Assembly (NCBI GenBank): GCA_041846575.1
Contig: JBGZFC010000083.1
Location: 1-24,846, forward strand
Length of the DNA stretch: 24,846 nucleotides
Direction: 5' to 3'
Origin: JBGZFC01 sp041846575
GTDB taxonomy: Bacteria; Bacteroidota; Bacteroidia; Bacteroidales; Dysgonomonadaceae
Positions 13,465 to 19,790 of this stretch are shown piece by piece (the first letter of the stretch is position 1; each line of letters opens with the position of its first letter). Position numbers and translations under genes: made by a program. The notes under the pieces are model-generated. The model searched no databases. It worked only from the letters and a program-made list of their open reading frames with translations, and was not told the origin of the DNA.

Positions 13465-14799
13465 ATGCAGCCCCATATAATCACGCCACAAACGCCCCCC
13501 ATAGAGATGCTTCCTCCCGACATACGAGAGTTGCTCTTTATAAATGTAACTATTCCGATAAGTACAATCAAATATATTGTTGATAAATTTGCCGGCAATC
13601 CTTCAACGGACATCCAAAAACTGAAAAAACAGTTAAGGAAGAACGTTGAAACTAAAAGCGAAGCAGCAATCGGCGATCCGGTTTATCAAGAGGAATTATG
13701 TACTAAAGCAAAAACACATATTGCTGAATGGAGCAAAGAGTTTGGTCAAGTGCACTTGAAAGAGGTTCTGAAGATATCGCAATCGCTCAACATCCCGGCA
13801 CTAAGTATTTTGGATAGGTCGCTTATCAACCCAACATCTATAAGGGAAACTCTTAAGGAGTATGTAATAGGTCAAGAGGAATACGTATCCAAACTTTCGT
13901 TATCGTTTTACACCCATTATCTTCGCTCTTATTATCCTAATGAGTTTATAAATCTGCCACAAGTACCTATATTGGCTTTTGGACCCACGGGTTCAGGAAA
14001 GACCTATGCCGTGCAAGTTTTGTCGAAACTTTTTAACATTCCGTTCGGTATTGCAAACTGCAATTCACTGGTTCCGGAAGGCATTGTAGGACAATCATTC
14101 TCTAATGTTTTCACGGAAATATACAAGAATAACAACAAGGATATTTCTCGTGTTGAAAAGAGCATGATTCTCATTGATGAGATTGATAAAATTAACGACA
14201 ATATAATCAATGAATTACTCTCGATAACTGATGATAATGGGCAAATCTTATTCAATGATACTCACGGGAATAGAAGTTATGACTCAATTCAAATCTCAAC
14301 AAGAGGCATTATGTTTGTGTTTACCGGAGTTTTTGATGATTTACGCAGACCCGTCGAGAAACGGTTGAATATTAACACCGTTGGCTTTTCAGTATCTTCC
14401 AATACAAAAAAAGACTTTTGCTTTTATGAACACGTTACTTTGGACGACTTTAAGAGTGTCAATTTAAAGCCGGAAATACTCGGCCGCATAAGAGATGCCG
14501 TGTATGTAAAAGAGCATACAGAGGAGACTATCGCAGCGATTTTGATGAATTCTGTCGAATCTCCCCTGTTATCCTACAAAAACTATTTCGAACAGCACGG
14601 AGTCTCTTTATCTGTTGAAACGGAAGGAGCTAAAGCTATTGCCGAGTTAGCGATTGAAAAACATTTGGGAGCAAGAGGTCTTAAAACTATGTTGTGGCAA
14701 CTGCTCTCTAAGGAAATGACTAATGTAACAAAGAAACGAAATATTATAATAAATCAAGAATATATAAAAAAAAGAATGAATTATGGAACAGATATTTGA
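13465..14799 (+). CDS. ClpX-like AAA+ ATPase with divergent N-terminus and pore loops
   Basis: 444 residues. The AAA+ core follows ClpX in order: YVIGQEE (133-139), Walker A GPTGSGKT (173-180), Walker B MILIDEID (234-241), arginine LGRI (R341) and sensor-2 GARGLK (R404). Differences from housekeeping ClpX: the N-terminal zinc-binding domain is replaced by about 125 unrelated residues; the pore-1 loop GYVG reads GIVG (206-209), so the substrate-gripping aromatic is lost; and the basic RKH pore-2 loop is not found. The loop that binds ClpP in ClpX (IGF) has a counterpart VGF at 306-308. It is likely an active ATP-driven remodeller with its own substrates, and ClpP pairing is possible. It heads a five-gene run and overlaps the next gene by 17 bases. 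Confidence 0.8.
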   Translation: MQPHIITPQTPPIEMLPPDIRELLFINVTIPISTIKYIVDKFAGNPSTDIQKLKKQLRKNVETKSEAAIGDPVYQEELCTKAKTHIAEWSKEFGQVHLKEVLKISQSLNIPALSILDRSLINPTSIRETLKEYVIGQEEYVSKLSLSFYTHYLRSYYPNEFINLPQVPILAFGPTGSGKTYAVQVLSKLFNIPFGIANCNSLVPEGIVGQSFSNVFTEIYKNNNKDISRVEKSMILIDEIDKINDNIINELLSITDDNGQILFNDTHGNRSYDSIQISTRGIMFVFTGVFDDLRRPVEKRLNINTVGFSVSSNTKKDFCFYEHVTLDDFKSVNLKPEILGRIRDAVYVKEHTEETIAAILMNSVESPLLSYKNYFEQHGVSLSVETEGAKAIAELAIEKHLGARGLKTMLWQLLSKEMTNVTKKRNIIINQEYIKKRMNYGTDI

Positions 14800-15385
14800 T
14801 TTTAAATTATTCGTAGAAGAACTCCGGAATGACTCTGAAAAGAGAGAAATAATTGAAAAGTACGAAGAAAATGTAGAGCCTCTTCATGGAATTGAAGATG
14901 TAAGAGACACCCTATTTTACAAAGAATACCTGTCTCAATATAATTTGCCGGAAGACTCGGACTTTGTGTTGAGGGTTCCGGAAGAACTCTCTCATGACTA
15001 CGATTGGGATTTGTTGCTAAGGTTGGCACTTGCATCATTTTCCTCTTCATACTCTTTGATTCTTACCGAGCAGTGGAAGCAGATGCCGGTATATGAGATA
15101 GAGATAATGTTACAAATTACAGTGAAGAATGGTTCGGAAGAGGCAACAAAAAAACTTGACGAGCTATGGAGTTCCCAAATACTTCGACTGTTTGAAATTT
15201 ATATAGAAGAGCAGATGAATTTGGCTATTATAAAGAAAGAGGAGGAGGATGGATGCAAGACTATTGAAAGCGAACGACAAGTTTATATGAAGAAATTCAA
15301 TGAACAGATAAACGCCATCAATAAACAGATAAACGCCATAGTAAATGATTATAAAATGAATCTTTTGCTTGAGGATTTCGTGTAA
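14783..15385 (+). CDS. Unrecognised protein translationally coupled to the ClpX-like ATPase
   Basis: 200 residues, acidic and mostly helical, no signal or membrane segment. I recognise no family. The ATG lies 17 bases inside the end of the ClpX-like gene, which argues for coupling and perhaps physical partnership as an adaptor or substrate. The C-terminal third (about 145-195) is a likely coiled coil that contains a duplicated heptad, EQINAIN/KQINAIV. Confidence 0.65.
   Translation: MEQIFDFKLFVEELRNDSEKREIIEKYEENVEPLHGIEDVRDTLFYKEYLSQYNLPEDSDFVLRVPEELSHDYDWDLLLRLALASFSSSYSLILTEQWKQMPVYEIEIMLQITVKNGSEEATKKLDELWSSQILRLFEIYIEEQMNLAIIKKEEEDGCKTIESERQVYMKKFNEQINAINKQINAIVNDYKMNLLLEDFV
15303..15339 (+). 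repeat. Tandem 21-bp repeat encoding a coiled-coil heptad
   Basis: AACAGATAAACGCCAT occurs at 15303-15318 and again at 15324-15339, a period of 21 bases (seven codons). The repeat keeps frame and adds one heptad (QINAIxx) to the coiled coil of the surrounding gene. It may vary in copy number between strains by slippage. Confidence 0.75.
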
Positions 15386-15430
15386 TACTGAAAAACAAAA
15401 ATTATAAACCCGTAAAAAAATAAAAAAATC

Positions 15431-16540
15431 ATGGAAAAGATTAGACCCAATACGAACAAATCGGGAAACGACTCCTTTTGTCAGTCCGCCACAACAGAGA
15501 GAACCTCAAAAAAAACAAAAAGGATTATACTTGGAGTTGCTGTAGCGGCGATAGCGATTCTAACGATGACGGTGATTGGAATAAAGAACCCTTCTTTTTT
15601 TTACTCCAAGTCCCCGTATTCTGATATTTCTTGTCAATATAGTTTACATAAAGGCTATATTGTTGATTACAGCAAACGGGGCAAACTCGTATTACTCAAT
15701 AGCGAAGGAAAACCTGTTTTTTTTGCAAAACGTTTCTTTTATAAAGATAATCCGACAACGGAAGATAGCCTTTTCGTCTATTCTAAACGGGGATATAGGG
15801 GATTCTTCAATCTGAATTCGGGAAAGGATGAAATTTCTGCATCGGACAAACGCTTCTTAAAAGCATGGTTTTTTGACAAAGTAAGTGGTCTTGCTGCAGT
15901 CCAAGATGCAGAATCTCAAAAAATAGGCTTTATCAACCCTCAAGGACATTACGTTATTCCGCCGCAGTACAAATATGTAGAAGGAGCAGACTATACTTTT
16001 GATAATGAAGAGTGTGTGGTACATGAAGAAAACGGTAGTTGTTCTCTTATCGACTCTAAGGGCAGAACAATTCTTCGTGGGTTTTATAATATTTCGGACA
16101 GAATTAACGAACATCGCATTCTAACGCAAAACCACAAAAGAGGACTATGGAAAGACTCTTTGGTATTGCCAATTGAATTTGACGATATTTACCTCAGCAA
16201 TTCGAAGATTCGACTCACACAAGGCAATAGATGTTGGAGTATTGGTTATGACTATAAAACGATAATAGCCCCTTTTATTTTTGATTATATAAGTTCAATT
16301 ACTTATGAATTTCAGTCAAAATTCACAGCGGCTGATACATCTCCTCAATATTGTAATAGTCCCAATCTGAAAGATTTAATAATATGCGGACTTAATAATT
16401 ACGAAGGAGTTTTCAACGTTAAACAGCAAAAAATGGTTGTGCCAATTGAGTGGGAGCGTATAGAAGTCTTAAAATGCGCAGACAACGAGTATGCCTTATT
16501 TGGCAAAAAAGACGGTAAATATATGCTCTTAAAATGGTAG
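15431..16540 (+). CDS. Membrane-anchored WG-repeat protein
   Basis: 369 residues. A hydrophilic cytoplasmic N-terminus (1-30) precedes one transmembrane helix (31-51, RIILGVAVAAIAILTMTV). The rest carries about seven WG/KWG-type beta repeats, each a short strand, a turn such as NxxG or DSKG, and a strand ending in a proline or aromatic. The clearest is KIGFINPQGHYVIPPQY; others include CSLIDSKGRTIL, GLWKDSLVLPIEF and GVFNVKQQKMVVPIEW. WG repeats are common in Bacteroidota and are thought to form beta-propeller-like binding surfaces. The charge pattern (KKTKR before the helix) predicts the repeats face the periplasm. No catalytic motif is visible. Its link to the ClpX-like gene is only positional. 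Confidence 0.75.
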   Translation: MEKIRPNTNKSGNDSFCQSATTERTSKKTKRIILGVAVAAIAILTMTVIGIKNPSFFYSKSPYSDISCQYSLHKGYIVDYSKRGKLVLLNSEGKPVFFAKRFFYKDNPTTEDSLFVYSKRGYRGFFNLNSGKDEISASDKRFLKAWFFDKVSGLAAVQDAESQKIGFINPQGHYVIPPQYKYVEGADYTFDNEECVVHEENGSCSLIDSKGRTILRGFYNISDRINEHRILTQNHKRGLWKDSLVLPIEFDDIYLSNSKIRLTQGNRCWSIGYDYKTIIAPFIFDYISSITYEFQSKFTAADTSPQYCNSPNLKDLIICGLNNYEGVFNVKQQKMVVPIEWERIEVLKCADNEYALFGKKDGKYMLLKW

Positions 16541-16583
16541 ATAAAATGAGAAACAATCGTAAAATATTTACAGATAATAAAAA

Positions 16584-16589
16584 AAGGAG
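16584..16589 (+). promoter_or_regulatory. Strong Shine-Dalgarno sequence, unusual for this genome
   Basis: AAGGAG lies five bases before the ATG at 16595. The other genes in this window mostly have AT-rich leaders with no SD. It fixes the start of the small membrane protein. Confidence 0.65.
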
Positions 16590-16594
16590 CGAAT

Positions 16595-17005
16595 ATGAAA
16601 CAGTTAAATTCGATAAACTTTAAGTTGTTGATATTGTTATACCTATCTCTGTGTATTAATCTTCGATATTTGACATCTCTTTTTTTACACAGAGAAATAC
16701 AATTATTTGTTGTCAACATATTTTGGCATAACCGTTCTTTGGTATCGTTTTGTGGAACAATAATACCCCTGTTGATACTCAGCATAGTAAGCATTGTTTG
16801 GACACGGAAAATAGGAAAGGCAAATTGGGCAAATTTTGATCGATGGTCTAAAGTGTTGTTCGTGATCTGGAGTATATATAACGGGCTTTTGCCTTTTCTG
16901 GTCAATTATATCTTTGTTACTTTTTGGACTGCTTTCTCGTATAGTGCTATATATCTATTGACTTCATGGGCGGTAATATCCCTTTTGCAACTTCAAAAAG
17001 AATAA
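16595..17005 (+). CDS. Small four-helix membrane protein of unknown function
   Basis: 136 residues with four likely transmembrane helices at about 9-27, 49-70, 86-106 and 110-133, separated by short loops that contain basic residues (HRE, RKIGK). I recognise no family or motif. The start at 16595 is supported by the AAGGAG just upstream. It lies 54 bases after the WG-repeat gene and 19 bases before the HAD gene, so co-transcription is likely. Confidence 0.6.
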   Translation: MKQLNSINFKLLILLYLSLCINLRYLTSLFLHREIQLFVVNIFWHNRSLVSFCGTIIPLLILSIVSIVWTRKIGKANWANFDRWSKVLFVIWSIYNGLLPFLVNYIFVTFWTAFSYSAIYLLTSWAVISLLQLQKE

Positions 17006-17024
17006 AAAGCAAACATATAAACCT

Positions 17025-17531
17025 ATGCAAAAAATAATTTTTCTTGATTTTGACGGAGTTCTAAATTCCGGAGATAATAGTCGTGCAATAAGCCAATTGT
17101 CGTTTGATGACCCGGATAAAGTCAATACCTCTATCGCAGGTTTCGAGATCGATGAGCGATGTGTGCGGTGGCTTACCTATATCATCAATTCCACCGGAGC
17201 CAAGATAGTTGTCTCTTCGTCGTGGCGGTTGAACTACACCTTAGAGGAGATGCGAGCGATTTGGAAACACTTTAATTTACCCGGAGAACTAATTGGTTAC
17301 ACCCCTTTTATCGACAATGAGTTTGCAGAGATGTTTGATGGTGCTGAGATAAAACCTATCGAACGAGGCAAAGAGATTGAGCGGTGGCTTGACGAAAATA
17401 AAGTAGATAAATATTGTATTATAGATGACGACTTTGATATGCTGCCTACTCAGGTTTTTGTCCAAACCGACCCCGAATTCGGATTGACCTATGAGACAGC
17501 AAAATTGGTTGTTGATTATTTGGCGAATTAA
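17025..17531 (+). CDS. HAD-fold hydrolase-like protein (Swiss-Army-Knife RNA-repair HAD type)
   Basis: 168 residues spanning a compact cap-less HAD domain. Motif I is FLDFDGVLN with the nucleophile D8 and D10. Motif II is IVVSSSWR (S64-S66, W67). A basic helix PIERGKEIERWL (111-122) fits motif III, and CIIDDDFDML (131-140) supplies the motif IV acids. The SSSWR plus IDDD combination resembles the HAD family named after its presence in Swiss-Army-Knife RNA repair proteins. Members are predicted phosphatases that may act on nucleic-acid ends; the substrate of this stand-alone copy is unknown. It is the last gene of the run that begins with the ClpX-like ATPase, and the tRNA-Leu terminator follows downstream. 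Confidence 0.75.
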   Translation: MQKIIFLDFDGVLNSGDNSRAISQLSFDDPDKVNTSIAGFEIDERCVRWLTYIINSTGAKIVVSSSWRLNYTLEEMRAIWKHFNLPGELIGYTPFIDNEFAEMFDGAEIKPIERGKEIERWLDENKVDKYCIIDDDFDMLPTQVFVQTDPEFGLTYETAKLVVDYLAN

Positions 17532-17649
17532 CAATGAATATTTGTCTTGATGAGATTATGTGAGGATATGTAAAACTTGTACTTGCTAGTTTTTATTTCC
17601 CGCAACTTTTGATATTGATGCAAAATGCGGACACGCTGCACAAAGCAAA

Positions 17650-17688
17650 AAAACGCTAAAACATTTATAAATAATGTTTTAGCGTTTT
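17650..17688 (-). terminator. Terminator of tRNA-Leu, possibly bidirectional
   Basis: A perfect 16-bp stem (17650-17665 against 17673-17688) with a seven-base loop begins eight bases beyond the 3' end of the tRNA. On the minus strand it ends in a run of Ts. On the plus strand the stem ends in TTTT, so it may also stop readthrough from the HAD gene side. Confidence 0.8.
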
Positions 17689-17695
17689 AAATTTG

Positions 17696-17779
17696 TACCC
17701 AGAGCCGGGATCGAACCGGCAAGGATTTGCATCCACTGGTGTTTGAGACCAGCGCGTCTACCAATTCCGCCATCTGGGC
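17696..17779 (-). tRNA. tRNA-Leu (anticodon CAA)
   Basis: On the minus strand an 84-nt type II tRNA folds fully: acceptor GCCCAGA against TCTGGGT with discriminator A, D-arm with GGTAGACGC, anticodon arm CTGGT-CTCAAAC-ACCAG (anticodon CAA, decoding UUG), a long variable arm (GGAT-GCAA-ATCC) and T-arm GCCGG-TTCGATC-CCGGC. CCA is not encoded. The long variable arm and CAA anticodon identify leucine. Confidence 0.95.
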
Positions 17780-17800
17780 ATCTCCGTAGAAAAGAGATTG

Positions 17801-17808
17801 CAAAAGTA
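17801..17808 (-). promoter_or_regulatory. Putative promoter -7 element for tRNA-Leu
   Basis: On the minus strand TACTTTTG matches TAnnTTTG about 22 bases before the mature tRNA 5' end. A -33 TTTG is not clear. Confidence 0.5.
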
Positions 17809-17863
17809 CATAAAATTTCTAATAAAAAAATATTTTTGCGATGTTTTTACTAAATAAAAAACA

Positions 17864-17871
17864 TAATTTTG
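17864..17871 (+). promoter_or_regulatory. Putative promoter of the mannose-1-phosphate guanylyltransferase gene
   Basis: TAATTTTG matches TAnnTTTG. Together with the ATG at 17986 it implies a leader of roughly 105 bases. A second match, TATTTTTG at 17831-17838, is an alternative. The region lies back to back with the tRNA promoter. Confidence 0.45.
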
Positions 17872-17985
17872 CGTTTAAGATATAAGAGTAAAATTAATTT
17901 AACAAAGTTGTGAGTTGTATAAATCAGCCAATAATATTGTTATTGAGCTGATTAATACTAACATAACATATAAAACTTGCAAAAT

Positions 17986-19065
17986 ATGAATAGCAACAAT
18001 TTTTGTGTCATAATGAGTGGAGGTGTAGGGAGTCGTTTTTGGCCCTATAGCAGAGAGAAGCGACCAAAGCAGTTTCTCGATTTTTTCGGTACAGGACGCT
18101 CTTTGTTACAATGTACTTTCGACAGGTTTAGCAAAATCATTCCTGTAGAAAATATTTTTGTAGTAACAAACTATGCGTATTTCGACCTTACGCATCAGCA
18201 ACTTCCGCAACTTGACAAGTCGCAAATCTTGTTAGAACCGATGCGCCGCAATACGGCACCAGCCATTGCTTTCGCCACATACCGAATTAGAGCAATCAAT
18301 CCCAATGCAAATATTGTAGTTGCACCATCAGATCACCTTATCATAAAGGAGGACTTTTTTCTTTCCGAAATCCAACGAGGATTAAATTTTGTTTCCCGCA
18401 ATCATTTCCTTCTGACACTTGGTATAAAGCCAAGCCGTCCGGAAACAGGATATGGATATATCCAAAAAGAAGAAGATTCGATAGATAACATACAAAAGGT
18501 GAAAACATTTACCGAAAAACCCAATATAGAATTGGCGAAAGTATTTGTAGATAGTGGCGAATTTGTATGGAATTCGGGAATATTCATTTGGAATGTGAAA
18601 GCTATTACTGAGGCTTTCCAGAGTCATTTGCCTGATTTATATAACAAATTTGAAGAAGGTAAATCGCATTTTAATACATCGGAAGAAAAAATCTTTATTG
18701 ACGAAGTTTTCCCGTTCTGTCCAAATATCTCTATCGATCATGGTGTGATGGAAAAAGCCGATAATGTATATGTAATAGAAACTGACTTCGGCTGGTCTGA
18801 CTTAGGAACTTGGGGATCGTTACACGAAACAGCACCGAGAGACGAAAACAACAACGCGGGCTTACACTGTAATACTTTATTCGTAGAAAGCAACAACAAC
18901 ATTGTAACTCTGGAAGCCGGTAAATTGGCAGTAATCCAAGGATTGGACGGATATATTGTTGCAGAATCGGACAATGCCCTGCTTATCTGTAAAAAGGAAG
19001 AAGAACAACGAATCAAACACTTTATTACAGATGTGAAATTTAAGTTTGGAAACGATTTTATTTAG
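17986..19065 (+). CDS. manC: Mannose-1-phosphate guanylyltransferase (GDP-mannose pyrophosphorylase)
   Basis: 359 residues. It converts mannose-1-phosphate and GTP to GDP-mannose for surface polysaccharide and GDP-fucose synthesis in the cytoplasm. Family signatures in order: SGGVGSRFWPYSR (11-23), PKQFL (27-31), the RRNTAPAIAFA segment (88-97), APSDHLI (113-119), TGYGYI (154-159), FTEKP, and FVWNSGIFIW. The length is that of the nucleotidyltransferase domain alone; the phosphomannose isomerase domain of bifunctional enzymes is absent. I chose the ATG at 17986 over the in-frame TTG nine bases upstream because the family begins just before the GGxGxR loop. No polysaccharide genes adjoin it in the window. 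Confidence 0.93.
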   Translation: MNSNNFCVIMSGGVGSRFWPYSREKRPKQFLDFFGTGRSLLQCTFDRFSKIIPVENIFVVTNYAYFDLTHQQLPQLDKSQILLEPMRRNTAPAIAFATYRIRAINPNANIVVAPSDHLIIKEDFFLSEIQRGLNFVSRNHFLLTLGIKPSRPETGYGYIQKEEDSIDNIQKVKTFTEKPNIELAKVFVDSGEFVWNSGIFIWNVKAITEAFQSHLPDLYNKFEEGKSHFNTSEEKIFIDEVFPFCPNISIDHGVMEKADNVYVIETDFGWSDLGTWGSLHETAPRDENNNAGLHCNTLFVESNNNIVTLEAGKLAVIQGLDGYIVAESDNALLICKKEEEQRIKHFITDVKFKFGNDFI

Positions 19066-19165
19066 TTGTACGAATTACGTGGCTCGGGATTAGTGATACT
19101 TGCAATTTAGCCTGATACATAAGAGTTTAATTAGCAGGGATTTGGATGCATCCATATATCGTTCA

Positions 19166-19450
19166 ATCTTTTCCATTAGATTCATAATTTATCGTAAAGA
19201 CTCCACAAAATATGAGTCTTATGAATTTTTTGTTCACAAATAAGACGTTCCGCTTATTCTGTGGTTGCGAATATTGTTGAAGAATATGTAAAAAAAAAGC
19301 GAGGCTATATAAAGCCGAAAATATTAGGGTCTTAGTTTTTCTTATGCAAGTACAGATGAAGCCATTTTGTATATTTTAAAAAAACATAACCACTTAACTC
19401 TGAACCTACTGATAAATAAGGAGGTTTTAGAAAAAGAAGATAATATTTAA
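19166..19450 (+). pseudogene. Decayed four-helix-bundle protein (23S rRNA intervening-sequence protein type)
   Basis: Piecing frames together gives a recognisable remnant. Up to about 19228 one frame reads KYESYEFF; from 19231 another reads CSQIRRSAYSVVANIVEEY and on to ILGS before a TAG at 19325-19327; from 19328 the first frame resumes with YASTDEAILYILKKHNHLT and ends at TAA 19448-19450. The core SQIRRxAxSVxANIxEgY is the hallmark of the bacterial four-helix-bundle family. At least two frame changes and the loss of a clear start (left border approximate) mark it as dead. This explains about 285 bases of an otherwise empty 725-base gap. Confidence 0.65.
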
Positions 19451-19580
19451 GTAGCAAAAAACAACACCTAATTAAATAAGTAGAAAGTATTTGGAAATAA
19501 TATCCACATACAAAAAATCAAAACTAATAGTTTTTTGTTTCAAGAGTATTACGAAATATTGAAAAAAAATGAAATCAATG

Positions 19581-19610
19581 CTTGTATATCAAAAAATTCA
19601 TTTATATTTG
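19581..19610 (+). promoter_or_regulatory. Putative promoter of the SusC/SusD operon
   Basis: TATATTTG at 19603-19610 matches the -7 consensus TAnnTTTG, and CTTG at 19581-19584, with 18 bases between, fits the -33 TTTG position. It predicts transcription from about 19617 and a leader of about 175 bases before the susC-like ATG. Confidence 0.65.
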
Positions 19611-19652
19611 CAAAATAAATACTATTATGCAATTGCACTGCTAACATAGCAA

Positions 19653-19730
19653 GCAAAAACTCGGTAATAAGGAAAAAAGCGTGTGCACCATAGAATATTA
19701 GGGATGTGCTACTATAGGATGAGTTTTTGC
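19653..19730 (+). promoter_or_regulatory. Structured 5' leader of the SusC/SusD mRNA
   Basis: GCAAAAACTC at 19653-19662 is the exact inverse of GAGTTTTTGC at 19721-19730, so the leader can close a 10-bp stem around 58 bases. The 8-mer TGCACTGC occurs both before the stem (near 19634) and just after it (19733-19740). The leader could regulate expression or serve as a target for a small RNA. No known riboswitch is recognised. Confidence 0.45.
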
Positions 19731-19790
19731 CATGCACTGCATAGTTTAATAGAAAATTATATTTTAAATGTTTAATTAAAAGTAGAGTTT

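Noticed and set aside
13302..13583. 93-codon plus-strand frame across the terminator and the start of the ClpX-like gene
   Set aside because: It would have to be translated through a strong terminator hairpin and overlaps a clear AAA+ gene.
16399..16905. 168-codon open frame on the minus strand
   Set aside because: It lies opposite the end of the WG-repeat gene and most of the small membrane protein, both of which have family or start-site support.
19653..19730. Invertible (phase-variable) promoter between inverted repeats
   Set aside because: The repeats are only 10 bp, the enclosed segment is 58 bp, and the promoter match lies outside it.
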